64,000 nt of DNA, from positions 530,810-594,809 of the forward strand of contig NZ_FOLG01000002.1 of assembly GCF_900112335.1 (NCBI RefSeq), in the 5' to 3' direction. The notes under the pieces are model-generated. The model was not told the origin of the DNA, searched no databases, and saw nothing but the letters and a program-made list of their open reading frames with translations. This document shows, one piece after another, positions 35,963 through 44,447 of the stretch. This stretch comes from Tropicimonas isoalkanivorans. GTDB taxonomy: Bacteria > Pseudomonadota > Alphaproteobacteria > Rhodobacterales > Rhodobacteraceae. The position numbers and the translations under genes were made by a program. Position 1 is the first letter of the stretch, and every line of letters begins with the position of its first letter.

Positions 35963-38830
35963 GTGATCGAGAACGTCGACGTGACGCTCGCGCTGATTGC
36001 AGCTTTGCCATTCATAGGCGCCATTTTCCCCGGCCTGATGATCCGCGTGGGCCGGAATGCCTGCGCGCTCTCGGCCGGATGGGCGACGCTGTCGGCGCTG
36101 ATCCTGCTGGGCATTCACTCCACCTCGATCTGGCGCGGCGAAGTCGTCGTCTACCACGTGGAATGGATGCCGATGCTCGGCCTGAACGCCGATTTCCTGC
36201 TCGACGGGCTGGGGCTTCTGTTCGCCACCATGATCCTCGGAATCGGCCTGTTCATCATCCTCTACGCGCGGTTCTACCTGTCGCGCGAAGACCCGATGGG
36301 CGTGTTCTATACCTATCTGATGCTCTTCCAGGGGGCGATGCTGGGCATCGTGCTCAGCGACAACATTCTACTCATGGTGGTCTTCTGGGAGCTGACGTCG
36401 CTCTCCTCGTTCCTGCTGATCGGGTACTGGCGGCACACTGCGGCGGGGCGGCAGGGCGCGCGCATGGCGCTGGCGACAACCGGCCTCGGCGGACTTGCGC
36501 TGATGGGGGGGATGCTGCTGCTGGGGGAGGCCGCGGGCAGCTACGACATTTCCGAGATCCTGCGGCAGCGCGAGGCGATCCAGGCCTCGCCGCTCTACGT
36601 GCCGGCGCTGCTGCTGATCCTGCTGGGGGCCTTCACCAAGTCCGCCCAGTTCCCGTTCCACTTCTGGCTGCCGCGCGCCATGGCCGCGCCGACGCCGGTC
36701 TCCGCCTACCTGCACTCGGCCACCATGGTGAAGGCGGGGCTGTTCCTGATGGCGCGGCTCTGGCCAGTTCTGTCGGGGACGGACTGGTGGTTCTACATCG
36801 TCGCCACCACGGGGCTCGCGACCATGGTGATCGGGGCCGCCATCGCCATTTTCCAGGACGATCTGAAGGGACTGCTGGCCTATTCCACCGTCAGCCACCT
36901 GGGGCTCATCACCATGCTGCTCGGCTTCGGCACGGCGGAGGCGACGACGGCGGCGATGTTCCACATCATCAACCACACGATCTTCAAGGCCGCGCTCTTC
37001 ATGACCGCGGGCATCGTCGATCACGAGGCGCATACCCGCTCTATCCGCCGCCTTGGGGGGTTGCGGCACCTGATGCCGATCACGGCGACGCTCGCGATCA
37101 TAACCGCGCTGTCCATGGCGGGGATTCCGCTGCTCAATGGCTTCCTCTCCAAGGAGTTGATGCTGGAGGAAGCGGCGCACACCGCATGGGAAGGCAACAC
37201 CTGGCTCATCCCGGTGTTCGCGACGCTCGGCGCGGCGCTCTCGGCGGCGTATTCGTTCCGCTACATCGGCCATGTCTTCCTCGGGCCGGTCCGGGACGAC
37301 TACCCCTCGCACCCGCATGACCCGCCGTTCGGGATGTGGGCAGCACCGGCGTTCCTGTCGGTGCTGGTGATCGTCATCGGGATCGCGCCGCAGTTGGCGG
37401 TGGGAGAGTTCCTGCACATCGTCGCCGACGCCGCGACCGGGCAGGAGCTGCATCCCCACAAGCTCAAGATTTGGCACGGCGTGACCCCGGCCCTGATCAT
37501 GAGCATCATCGCGACCGCCGCCGGCCTTGCGGTCGTCCTCGCCTTCACGCCGCTGAACAAGCTCTGGGCCGCCACGCCGAAGCCGGACGCGAAGGTGATC
37601 TTCGATGCCGTGGTGGACAACGCGCATCGCTACAGCGGGAAGCTGTCGAACGCGCTGCATGACGGGCGGATGACCAAGTTCGTGGCGATCTTCGCCGCCG
37701 TCACCATCGTCGCGGGCGTCTATGCCTTTGCCAACGGCACCTACACGCCGGGCACGCGGGCGATGCTGACGCCGGCAGCGGTGGACTACATCGGGGCGGT
37801 GCTGCTGATCTCCTCCACCCTCGCCATCATGACCTATCACCGCTCGCGGCTGCTGGTTCTGGTGCTGATCGGGATCAACGGGCTGGTGGTGTCGATCATC
37901 TTCGTCCGGCTCTCCGCACCGGACCTTGCGATGACGCAGGTGACGGTCGAGGTGGTCACGCTGATCCTGATGCTGCTGGCGCTGCACTTCCTGCCCAAGC
38001 ACACCCCGCGCGAGTCCAGCCTCAGCCGCCGCACCCGCGACATGATCATCGCGGGGGCCGGTGGCATCGCCACGGCCTCGCTGTCCTGGGTGCTGATGAC
38101 CCGCGATGTGGAGACCATCTCCGGCTACTACCTGAAGAACGCCAAGCCCGAGGGTGGCGGCACGAACGTCGTCAACGTGATCCTTGTGGACTTCCGCGGC
38201 TACGACACCTTTGGCGAGATCATCGTGCTGGGCATCGCCGCGCTGGTGATCTTTGCTTTGGAGGAAGCGCTGATGGACGGGCGCGCCTCCCGCAAACTTG
38301 CCAACTGGATTCACGAGATGCGGTACTCGCGGGACCGCCACCCCTTGATGATGGTCGTCGCGACCCGGCTGATGATGCCGATCTCGCTGATGGTGGGGGT
38401 CTACATCTTCCTGCGCGGCCACAACGACCCCGGCGGCGGCTTCATCGCCGGGCTTGTCGTCGCCATCGCGCTCCTGATGCAGTACATGGCCTCCGGCTTC
38501 GCCTGGGCGTCGGAGCGCATCCGGTTCCCCTATCATGCGATGATCGGCTGGGGCGTGCTGATCGCCGGGATCACGGGCATCGGCGCGTGGTTCAACGGGA
38601 TGCCGTTCCTGACCAGCGCCTATGGTTACGTCCACATTCCGCCGATCGAGGAATTCGAGCTCGCGACTGCAATGGGGTTCGATCTCGGCGTGTTCCTGAC
38701 CGTCGTGGGCGCAGTGATGCTGGCGCTCTACTCGCTCAGCCGCTCTGCCCGCCGTACCGGCGAATCCGTCAACGTTTCGCCGATGGACTACGATCCCTCC
38801 GCCATCGCGCCGGACGAGGAGGACTACTGA
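35963..38830 (+). CDS. mrpA: Fused MrpA-MrpB subunit of a Mrp (Pha) cation/proton antiporter
   Basis: A 955-residue membrane protein, GTG start at 35963 after GGGGGACA. Residues about 1-480 form the NuoL-like core: proton-antiporter motif with the key Glu (VVFWELTSLSSFLLIGYW), Lys helix (GAFTKSAQFPFHFWLPRAM, TPVSAYLHSATMVKAG). A second module follows (about 600-760, MbhD/MbhE-like: LSAPDLAMTQVTVEVVTLIL). Residues about 790-930 are the MrpB/MnhB domain (VATRLMMPISLMVGVYIFLR, GHNDPGGGFIAGL). The fusion is the PhaA-B form of rhizobia. Works with MrpC-G in Na+ or K+/H+ exchange. Confidence 0.95.
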   Translation: MIENVDVTLALIAALPFIGAIFPGLMIRVGRNACALSAGWATLSALILLGIHSTSIWRGEVVVYHVEWMPMLGLNADFLLDGLGLLFATMILGIGLFIILYARFYLSREDPMGVFYTYLMLFQGAMLGIVLSDNILLMVVFWELTSLSSFLLIGYWRHTAAGRQGARMALATTGLGGLALMGGMLLLGEAAGSYDISEILRQREAIQASPLYVPALLLILLGAFTKSAQFPFHFWLPRAMAAPTPVSAYLHSATMVKAGLFLMARLWPVLSGTDWWFYIVATTGLATMVIGAAIAIFQDDLKGLLAYSTVSHLGLITMLLGFGTAEATTAAMFHIINHTIFKAALFMTAGIVDHEAHTRSIRRLGGLRHLMPITATLAIITALSMAGIPLLNGFLSKELMLEEAAHTAWEGNTWLIPVFATLGAALSAAYSFRYIGHVFLGPVRDDYPSHPHDPPFGMWAAPAFLSVLVIVIGIAPQLAVGEFLHIVADAATGQELHPHKLKIWHGVTPALIMSIIATAAGLAVVLAFTPLNKLWAATPKPDAKVIFDAVVDNAHRYSGKLSNALHDGRMTKFVAIFAAVTIVAGVYAFANGTYTPGTRAMLTPAAVDYIGAVLLISSTLAIMTYHRSRLLVLVLIGINGLVVSIIFVRLSAPDLAMTQVTVEVVTLILMLLALHFLPKHTPRESSLSRRTRDMIIAGAGGIATASLSWVLMTRDVETISGYYLKNAKPEGGGTNVVNVILVDFRGYDTFGEIIVLGIAALVIFALEEALMDGRASRKLANWIHEMRYSRDRHPLMMVVATRLMMPISLMVGVYIFLRGHNDPGGGFIAGLVVAIALLMQYMASGFAWASERIRFPYHAMIGWGVLIAGITGIGAWFNGMPFLTSAYGYVHIPPIEEFELATAMGFDLGVFLTVVGAVMLALYSLSRSARRTGESVNVSPMDYDPSAIAPDEEDY

Positions 38831-38831
38831 G

Positions 38832-39248
38832 ATGGAGGCTCTTCTGGCCCTCGCGATCGGCTTTCAAACCACGGCCGGGCTCTACCTGGTGCTGCGGCGC
38901 CGGACCTATTCGGTCGTCATCGGCACGGCGCTGCTGACCTATGCCGTCAACCTCTTCCTCTTCGCCAGCGGCAGGCTGGCGGTGGGGATGCCGCCGATCT
39001 ACTCGGCGGAGGCGCACGGCTATACCGACCCGCTGCCGCAGGCCTTGGTGCTGACGGCCATCGTGATCTCTTTCGGGATGACGGCGGTCGTGGTGCTCAT
39101 CGCCCTTGGCGCCTACCTGGAATCCGACACCGACCACATCGACCTCCGCCGCCACCCCGGCGAGCTTGACCTGGACCCCGACGAGATCCCCTGGGAGCAA
39201 GACCCGACCGAACCGGGCCTGGAGCGGCCGAAGGGGGACTTCGGATGA
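38832..39248 (+). CDS. mrpC: Mrp antiporter subunit C
   Basis: A 138-residue NuoK-like subunit with three helices. Typical segments are LAIGFQTTAGLYLVLRRRTY, VVIGTALLTYAVNLFLFASG and TDPLPQALVLTAIVISFGMT, the last being diagnostic for MrpC/MnhC. The hydrophilic C-terminal tail (about residues 98-138) is acidic and long compared with Bacillus MrpC. It begins one base after the mrpA stop and overlaps mrpD by four bases. Confidence 0.95.
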   Translation: MEALLALAIGFQTTAGLYLVLRRRTYSVVIGTALLTYAVNLFLFASGRLAVGMPPIYSAEAHGYTDPLPQALVLTAIVISFGMTAVVVLIALGAYLESDTDHIDLRRHPGELDLDPDEIPWEQDPTEPGLERPKGDFG

Positions 39249-40771
39249 ACAACTGGATCGTCGCGCCCGTCCTGATGCCGGCGATGGTCGCCGCCGTCAT
39301 GGCCATGGCCATGCGCCACGACCTTGTGCTGCAGCGCGTCTTTTCCGTCGCCGTGACGGTCGCGCTGATCGCCATCTCGGGGGGGCTGTTCCATTCGTCG
39401 CTCGACGGGGTGACGCAGGTCTACCGGCTTGGCGACTGGCCGGCACCGTTCGGCATCGTGCTGGTGCTCGACCGGCTGTCGGCGACGATGCTGCTGCTGA
39501 CTTCCCTGCTCGCGCTCGGCGTCGTCCTCTATGCCATCGGCAGCGGCTGGGACGGCCGCGGGTGGCACTTCCACGCGCTCTTCGCCTTCCAGCTCATGGG
39601 GGTGAACGGCGCCTTCCTGACGGGGGACGCGTTCAACCTGTTCGTCTTCTTCGAGGTGCTTCTGATCGCCTCCTACGGGTTGATGATCCACGCGGGCGGC
39701 GGGATGCGGTTGCGCTCGGGGTTGCAGTACGTGGTGATGAACCTCGTCGGCTCCACGCTGTTCCTGTTCGCCATGGGCACGCTTTACGCGGTGACGGGCA
39801 CGCTCAACATGGCCCACATGGCGCTTCGCGTGCGCGCCATCGAGCCGGGGAACGAGGCGCTGTTGCTTGTGGGGGCGACGCTGCTGGTGATGGTGTTCCT
39901 GATCAAGGCCGCGGCCTTTCCGGTGCAGTTCTGGCTGCCGGGTACCTACCGGAACGCGCCGATGCCGGTCGCGGCGCTGTTCGCAATCCTGACGAAGGTG
40001 GGGGCCTATGCGATCCTGCGGATGTACACGCTGGTCTTCGGGCCTGATGCGGCGGCCGTGGGTACCTTCTTTTCCGGGCACCTGCTGCCGCTGGCGCTGG
40101 CGACGATGGTTGTCGGCGCGCTCGGGGTGCTGGGTGCCAAGCAGCCGCCACGGCAGGCGTCCTTTGCGGTGCTGGCCTCCATGGGCACGCTGCTGACCGC
40201 CATCGCCCTGCAGACGCCGCAGGGGACGACGGCGGCGCTCTTCTATCTCGTCCACTCCACCTTCGCCGCGGCGGCCCTGTTCCTGGTGGTGGACCTTATC
40301 CTCGACTCGCAGGGGCCGACGACGCGGGCGCCGGGCGGGCTGGTGGCGGCGTTCTTCTTCGTCGCGGCCATCGCCAGCGCGGGGATGCCGCCGCTGAGCG
40401 GGTTCCTGGGCAAACTGCTGCTGCTCGACGCCAGCCGGGATGCCGCCTGGATGCCGGCGATCTGGGCCACGGTGCTCATCACCTCGCTCATGCTGATCGT
40501 CGGGTTCACCCTGCGCGGCAGCCGCTACATGTGGAAGCCGCTGGACCCGACATTCGCCAACCCGCAGAACCTGGACCCCGACGGCGAGCCGATCCCGGCC
40601 CATCCGTTGCGGCCCCTGGCGCTGACCGCGGCGGCCATTCCGCTGGTCATGCTGGTGGTACTGACGCTGGCGGCGGGGCCGGTGATGCGGGCGATGAGCG
40701 AGACCGCGCAGCAGCTTTACGATACCGATGGCTACATCGACGCGGTCATGACACCGCCGGGGGAGGGCTGA
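39245..40771 (+). CDS. mrpD: Mrp antiporter subunit D
   Basis: A 508-residue NuoN/NuoM-like proton channel subunit. The conserved Glu is in AFNLFVFFEVLLIASYGL and the Lys helix in FLIKAAAFPVQFWLPGTYRN. The segment APMPVAALFAILTKVGAYAI follows the family. About 14 helices are expected. Start ATG 39245 overlaps mrpC; the stop lies four bases before mrpE. Forms the antiporter core with MrpA. Confidence 0.96.
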   Translation: MNNWIVAPVLMPAMVAAVMAMAMRHDLVLQRVFSVAVTVALIAISGGLFHSSLDGVTQVYRLGDWPAPFGIVLVLDRLSATMLLLTSLLALGVVLYAIGSGWDGRGWHFHALFAFQLMGVNGAFLTGDAFNLFVFFEVLLIASYGLMIHAGGGMRLRSGLQYVVMNLVGSTLFLFAMGTLYAVTGTLNMAHMALRVRAIEPGNEALLLVGATLLVMVFLIKAAAFPVQFWLPGTYRNAPMPVAALFAILTKVGAYAILRMYTLVFGPDAAAVGTFFSGHLLPLALATMVVGALGVLGAKQPPRQASFAVLASMGTLLTAIALQTPQGTTAALFYLVHSTFAAAALFLVVDLILDSQGPTTRAPGGLVAAFFFVAAIASAGMPPLSGFLGKLLLLDASRDAAWMPAIWATVLITSLMLIVGFTLRGSRYMWKPLDPTFANPQNLDPDGEPIPAHPLRPLALTAAAIPLVMLVVLTLAAGPVMRAMSETAQQLYDTDGYIDAVMTPPGEG

Positions 40772-40775
40772 GACG

Positions 40776-41279
40776 ATGCTGGGCGCCATACTCCGACGCG
40801 TCTTCCCGCACCCGCAGCTCACCGCCTTCCTGGTGGTGGTCTGGCTGCTGCTGGTCAACACGATCTCGGTCGGCAACCTCGTGCTCGGCGTGGTGCTGAG
40901 CGTGCTGATCCCGGGCATCACCCAGCCGTTCTGGCCGGACCGTCCGCATGTGGCGCGGCCGCTGCGGGCGATCGAGTACGTGCTGATCGTGATTTGGGAC
41001 ATCATCGCCGCCAACGTGACGGTGGCGCGGATCATCCTGTTCAAGAGCAACGCGGACACCCACAGCCACTGGATCGTCGTCCCGCTGGAGCTGCGTTCGC
41101 CCGAGGCCATCACCATGCTCGCGGGCACCATCACCATGACGCCGGGAACGGTGACGGCGATGCTGTCGGCCGATGCCAGTCACTTGCTGGTCCATTGCCT
41201 GCACACGGACGATCCCGACGCGGTGCGCGACGAGATCAAGTCGCGATACGAACGGCGTTTGAAGGAGATTTTCGAATGA
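40776..41279 (+). CDS. mrpE: Mrp antiporter subunit E
   Basis: A 167-residue subunit with two N-terminal helices (LTAFLVVVWLLLVNTISVGN and LVLGVVLSVLIPG) and a cytoplasmic domain with the conserved RSPEAITMLAGTITMTPGTV. Ends with a basic helix (RYERRLKEIFE). It overlaps mrpF by four bases, so translation of E and F is coupled. Confidence 0.95.
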   Translation: MLGAILRRVFPHPQLTAFLVVVWLLLVNTISVGNLVLGVVLSVLIPGITQPFWPDRPHVARPLRAIEYVLIVIWDIIAANVTVARIILFKSNADTHSHWIVVPLELRSPEAITMLAGTITMTPGTVTAMLSADASHLLVHCLHTDDPDAVRDEIKSRYERRLKEIFE

Positions 41280-41545
41280 TCGGCTTCGCTACGTATTTCG
41301 CCGTGGCCTGTTTCTCCATCGGCCTGATCCTGAATATCTGGCGCATCCGCTTCGCCCCGGGCGTGGTCGACCGGATCCTTGCGCTCGACACGATGGTAAT
41401 CAACGCCATCGCGCTGCTGAACGTCTACGGCATCCTTGTCGGCACGGCGGTCTACTTCGAGGTGTCCCTGCTGATCGCGATGTTCGGGTTCGTGTCCACG
41501 GTCGCCTACTGCCGGTTCATCTTGCGCGGCAACATCATAGAGTGA
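41276..41545 (+). CDS. mrpF: Mrp antiporter subunit F
   Basis: An 89-residue three-helix subunit: FATYFAVACFSIGLILNIWR, then GVVDRILALDTMVINAIALL with the conserved Asp pair of MrpF (DRILALD), and SLLIAMFGFVSTVAYCRFIL. Start ATG 41276 is chosen because it overlaps the mrpE stop and gives the family length; the open frame continues upstream inside mrpE. Confidence 0.95.
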   Translation: MIGFATYFAVACFSIGLILNIWRIRFAPGVVDRILALDTMVINAIALLNVYGILVGTAVYFEVSLLIAMFGFVSTVAYCRFILRGNIIE

Positions 41546-41552
41546 GGGCCCC

Positions 41553-41936
41553 ATGGGACTTGTTGCGGAAATCTTCATCTCGTTCATGCTGGTCGTCGGC
41601 GGCATCTTCGGCCTGCTGGGCTCCTGGGGGCTGGTGAAGCTCGACGACACGATGCGCCGGCTTCACGCCCCCACCAAGGCGACGACGCTGGGGGTGGGCG
41701 GTGTGCTGTTCGCGTCCATGGCCTATTCCGTGCTGGAGCTGGAGCGGGTGTCGTTTCACGAGTTGCTGATCGCGGCCTTCCTGCTGATCACCGCGCCGAT
41801 CACCGCGAATTTCGTCGCCAAGGCGCATATGCACCGCGACGTGAAGGAGCGCGAGTTGCCGCCGACGGGGGGCAAGTACGGCTGGGCCGGGTATGACGAG
41901 ATCGGCGACAGCGAACAGCCGATCGACACGAAGTAG
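41553..41936 (+). CDS. mrpG: Mrp antiporter subunit G
   Basis: A 127-residue subunit with three helices. The family signature GGIFGLLGSWGLVKLDDTMR-R-LHAPTKATTLG is visible (here split at the Arg pair), followed by LLIAAFLLITAPITANFVAK. The C-terminal 30 residues are hydrophilic. Last gene of the mrp operon; a hairpin with a conserved tail follows. Confidence 0.95.
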   Translation: MGLVAEIFISFMLVVGGIFGLLGSWGLVKLDDTMRRLHAPTKATTLGVGGVLFASMAYSVLELERVSFHELLIAAFLLITAPITANFVAKAHMHRDVKERELPPTGGKYGWAGYDEIGDSEQPIDTK

Positions 41937-41951
41937 GACCGGCTTCGGGGG

Positions 41952-42002
41952 CGGCGCCTGACGGCGCCGTGCCTCCGGCGGGGGTATTTTCGCCAACAAG
42001 AA
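41952..42002 (+). terminator. Hairpin plus conserved tail element (copy B) after mrpG
   Basis: A 7-bp stem CGGCGCC (41952-41958) pairs with GGCGCCG (41963-41969) around a TGAC loop. After eleven bases comes GGGGTATTTT, two variable bases and CCAACAAGAA (41981-42002). The tail matches copy A (6799-6820, minus strand) at 20 of 22 positions. It lies 15 bases after the last mrp stop codon, as expected for a termination or mRNA-end element. Confidence 0.65.
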
Positions 42003-42143
42003 GACTGAGTCGCGCGCATGGGCGGCCGGGGCGCCGTGAAACGGAGCCGACCGGAGAGCGGATTCGGTCTTTTGCGTGGGAGCGGCTTGCGCTCGGCTGC
42101 AAATTGGCGAAGGTTGGCCAGCCGTTGAGGAAGGAGCCCCGTC

Positions 42144-42383
42144 ATGAGCCAATGCGTATTCGTGCAGATCCGTTGCGCCCCCGGAACGACCTATGAGGTG
42201 GCCGATGCGATTGCGCTGCGGGAGATCCACTCCGAGCTCTATTCCACGTCGGGCGAATTCGACCTGATGCTTAAGCTCTACATCCCCGAGGGCGAGGATG
42301 TGGGGCATTTCATCAACGAGAACGTGGCGAGCGTGGAGAACATCCAGCGCACGCTGACCACGATGACCTTTCGCGCGTTCTGA
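42144..42383 (+). CDS. Stand-alone Lrp/AsnC ligand-binding (RAM) domain protein
   Basis: A 79-residue protein consisting only of the alpha-beta RAM domain of Lrp/AsnC regulators (VFVQIRCAPGTTYEVADAIA, STSGEFDLMLKLYIPEGEDV, ENIQRTLTTMTFRAF). No DNA-binding domain is present, and the preceding 200 bases do not encode one in frame. Such SraA/stand-alone RAM proteins can bind amino acids or form mixed oligomers with full-length Lrp members. A strong ribosome site (GAGGAAGGAG) precedes ATG 42144. Confidence 0.88.
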   Translation: MSQCVFVQIRCAPGTTYEVADAIALREIHSELYSTSGEFDLMLKLYIPEGEDVGHFINENVASVENIQRTLTTMTFRAF

Positions 42384-42400
42384 GGCGCCCGCCACGGCAA

Positions 42401-42424
42401 ACGCCCGGCCGGGGGGCCGGGCGT
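42401..42424. terminator. Bidirectional hairpin between the RAM-domain gene and the sugar importer operon
   Basis: A 10-bp perfect stem (ACGCCCGGCC at 42401-42410 with GGCCGGGCGT at 42415-42424) has a GGGG loop. It is located 18 bases after one stop codon and 22 bases before the convergent stop. There is no U-run, so it may act partly through mRNA-end protection. Confidence 0.7.
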
Positions 42425-42446
42425 CGCATCGCTACGGGATCGGGGA

Positions 42447-43397
42447 TCAGAACGGGCTGTCGGGGAAGTAGAACTTCTCGGCATTATCCTGGGTGATCAG
42501 GACGGAGCCGATGACGAACTTGCCGGAGACCGGCGCGTTCGAGACGAAGTTGAGAGCCGTGATCTCGATCGCCGTGGCCGACATCGAGGGTGGGTAGGTC
42601 ACGTTGGCCTTCACGTACTGGTCGCCGTCGGCCACGCGCTTGATCATCTCCTTCATGCCGGCGCCGCCGAGCACCCACATGTCGTCCATCCGGCCGGCTT
42701 CCTTGACGGCGGCCAGAACGCCGATGGCCATGTCGTCGTCGGAGGCCCAGACGGCGTCGATCTCGGGGTATTTCGACAGGAAGTCCTGCATCACCGTGAA
42801 GGCGTCGTCGCGGTTCCAGTTGCCGTGCTCCATGCCGAGGATCTCGATGCCCGAGCCCTCGATGGCCTGCTGGAAGCCCTCGACGCGCTCGTTGTCGATG
42901 GTTGTGGGAATGCCGCGCAGGACGACGATCTTGCCGCCGTCGGGCATCTGGTCGACGAAGAATTCGCCCGCGACGCGGCCGAACCCGGGATTGTCGCCCG
43001 CCACGTAGAGATCTTCGATGCCGTCCTCGGAGAGGCCGCGGTCGATCACCGTGACCCACTTCCCGGCGTCCTTCACGCGCTTGACGGGCGCGGTCAGGGG
43101 TTCGGATTCGAATGGCAGGACAACCAGCGCGTCAATGTTGCGGGTGGCCATCATGTCTTCGATGTCGTTGACCTGCTTGGCGGGGTCCGAGGCGGTGGCC
43201 AGCACGAAGTCGAGTTCTTCATAGGTCGCCTCGAGGCGGTCGATCGCCTCCTGGGCGTGGAAGTTCATGCCGCCGGCCCAGCCGTGCGTGGCGGCCGGGA
43301 TCGACACGCCGATCACCGTCGCCTCCTGCGCGAAGGCGCCGGGGGCCGCCAGGACCATGGCAATCGCGGTTGCTCCGAAAAGGTGTTTCATCTTCAT
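42447..43397 (-). CDS. CUT2-type sugar ABC transporter substrate-binding protein
   Basis: A 316-residue periplasmic protein with a Sec signal (MKMKHLFGATAIAMVLAAPG, cleaved near AFAQ). It has the RbsB-like type I fold: IGVSIPAATHGWAGGMNFHA, MMATRNIDALVVLPFESEPL, KWVTVIDRGLSEDGI and DAVWASDDDMAIGVLAAVKE. Its likely ligand is a sugar or polyol, but not ribose specifically. Last gene of a five-gene minus-strand operon, it ends at a hairpin. Two ATG codons (43397, 43391) follow GGGAGGAG. Confidence 0.92.
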   Translation of the reverse strand: MKMKHLFGATAIAMVLAAPGAFAQEATVIGVSIPAATHGWAGGMNFHAQEAIDRLEATYEELDFVLATASDPAKQVNDIEDMMATRNIDALVVLPFESEPLTAPVKRVKDAGKWVTVIDRGLSEDGIEDLYVAGDNPGFGRVAGEFFVDQMPDGGKIVVLRGIPTTIDNERVEGFQQAIEGSGIEILGMEHGNWNRDDAFTVMQDFLSKYPEIDAVWASDDDMAIGVLAAVKEAGRMDDMWVLGGAGMKEMIKRVADGDQYVKANVTYPPSMSATAIEITALNFVSNAPVSGKFVIGSVLITQDNAEKFYFPDSPF

Positions 43398-43439
43398 CGT
43401 CTCCTCCCTGTGTTTGCCCCGCGCGGGGCGCGCCTCCCG

Positions 43440-44447
43440 TCAGCGGGATGCCTTCCTGGCGCGTTGCAGAACGACCGCCAGAATGATGATCACGCCCTGG
43501 ATCGCCCCGTTGAGGTAGGGGCTCACCAGGTCCGTGAGATTGAGAATGTTGTCGATCAGCCCGAGGATCAGCACGCCGACCACCGTGCCCCAGACACGCC
43601 CGAAGCCGCCCGAGAGCAGCGTGCCGCCGATGATGACGGCCGCGATGGTCTCCAGCTCCCACAGAAGGCCGGTGGAGTTCGAGGCCGAGCCGAGGCGGGG
43701 CACGTAAAGCACGGAGGCGAGGCCGACGAGCAGGCCGAGAATGACGTAGGTCATCATCCGCACCCGGGCGACGTGGACGGCGGAGTAGCGGGCCACCTGT
43801 TCGTTGGAGCCGATGGCAGCGCAGTGCCGGCCATAGGCGGTGTGGCGCATGGCAATTTCGCCCAGCACGGCGACCACGGCAAAGACGACAATGGGCCAGC
43901 GGATGCCGAAGAGGCCGCCGTAATAGACCGGCTCGTAAAGGCTGCCGAGCGAGAAGTTGAGCGAGATGGTACCGCCGTCGGCCAGCCAGGTCACGAGCGA
44001 ACGGAAGATCACCATGGAGCCGAGCGTCACGATGAAGGCCTCGATGCCCATGCGGGTGATCAGGAAGCCGTTGACCGCGCCCAGCAGGGCCCCCATGGCG
44101 AGCCCTGCCCCCATGCCGACCAGGATCACGCTCCAGTTCGTGCCAAGGGCCGGGATCAGGGCGTTCATGATCATGATCATCACGCCGGAGATGAAGGCGG
44201 TCATGGAGCCCACCGACAGGTCCAGCCCGCCGGCCGTGATGACGAAGGTCATGCCCACCGCCATGATGCCGATGAAGGCGGAGCGCGACAGCACGTTGGT
44301 GATGTTCTGCGAGGCGAGGAAGTCCGGATTCAGGATTGTGCCGATCACCACCAGCGCCACCAGCGCCAGGATCGGGCCGAGGGTTTGCAGCTCGAACCGC
44401 GGACCGGACCGGGCCGGTGGGTTTGCCCGGGTTTCAGCCATTGCCAT
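43440..44447 (-). CDS. CUT2-type sugar ABC transporter permease (RbsC-like)
   Basis: A 335-residue permease. Family segments are GMTFVITAGGLDLSVGSMTA, GALLGAVNGFLITRMGIEAF, IVTLGSMVIFRSLVTWLADG and AAVIIGGTLLSGGFGRVWGT. Ten or so helices are expected. ATG 44447 or ATG 44441 can serve as start; both overlap the ATPase gene end, so the two are translationally coupled. Dimer expected with the two-domain ATPase. Confidence 0.92.
   Translation of the reverse strand: MAMAETRANPPARSGPRFELQTLGPILALVALVVIGTILNPDFLASQNITNVLSRSAFIGIMAVGMTFVITAGGLDLSVGSMTAFISGVMIMIMNALIPALGTNWSVILVGMGAGLAMGALLGAVNGFLITRMGIEAFIVTLGSMVIFRSLVTWLADGGTISLNFSLGSLYEPVYYGGLFGIRWPIVVFAVVAVLGEIAMRHTAYGRHCAAIGSNEQVARYSAVHVARVRMMTYVILGLLVGLASVLYVPRLGSASNSTGLLWELETIAAVIIGGTLLSGGFGRVWGTVVGVLILGLIDNILNLTDLVSPYLNGAIQGVIIILAVVLQRARKASR

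Noticed and set aside
36368-38635. A 755-codon minus-strand open frame opposite mrpA
   Set aside because: Same type of GC-driven shadow; the plus strand encodes a conserved antiporter subunit with helices and motifs.
39113-41137. A 674-codon minus-strand open frame opposite mrpD-mrpE
   Set aside because: Low-complexity His/Arg/Gln-rich translation, no ribosome site, overlaps two strongly supported genes.
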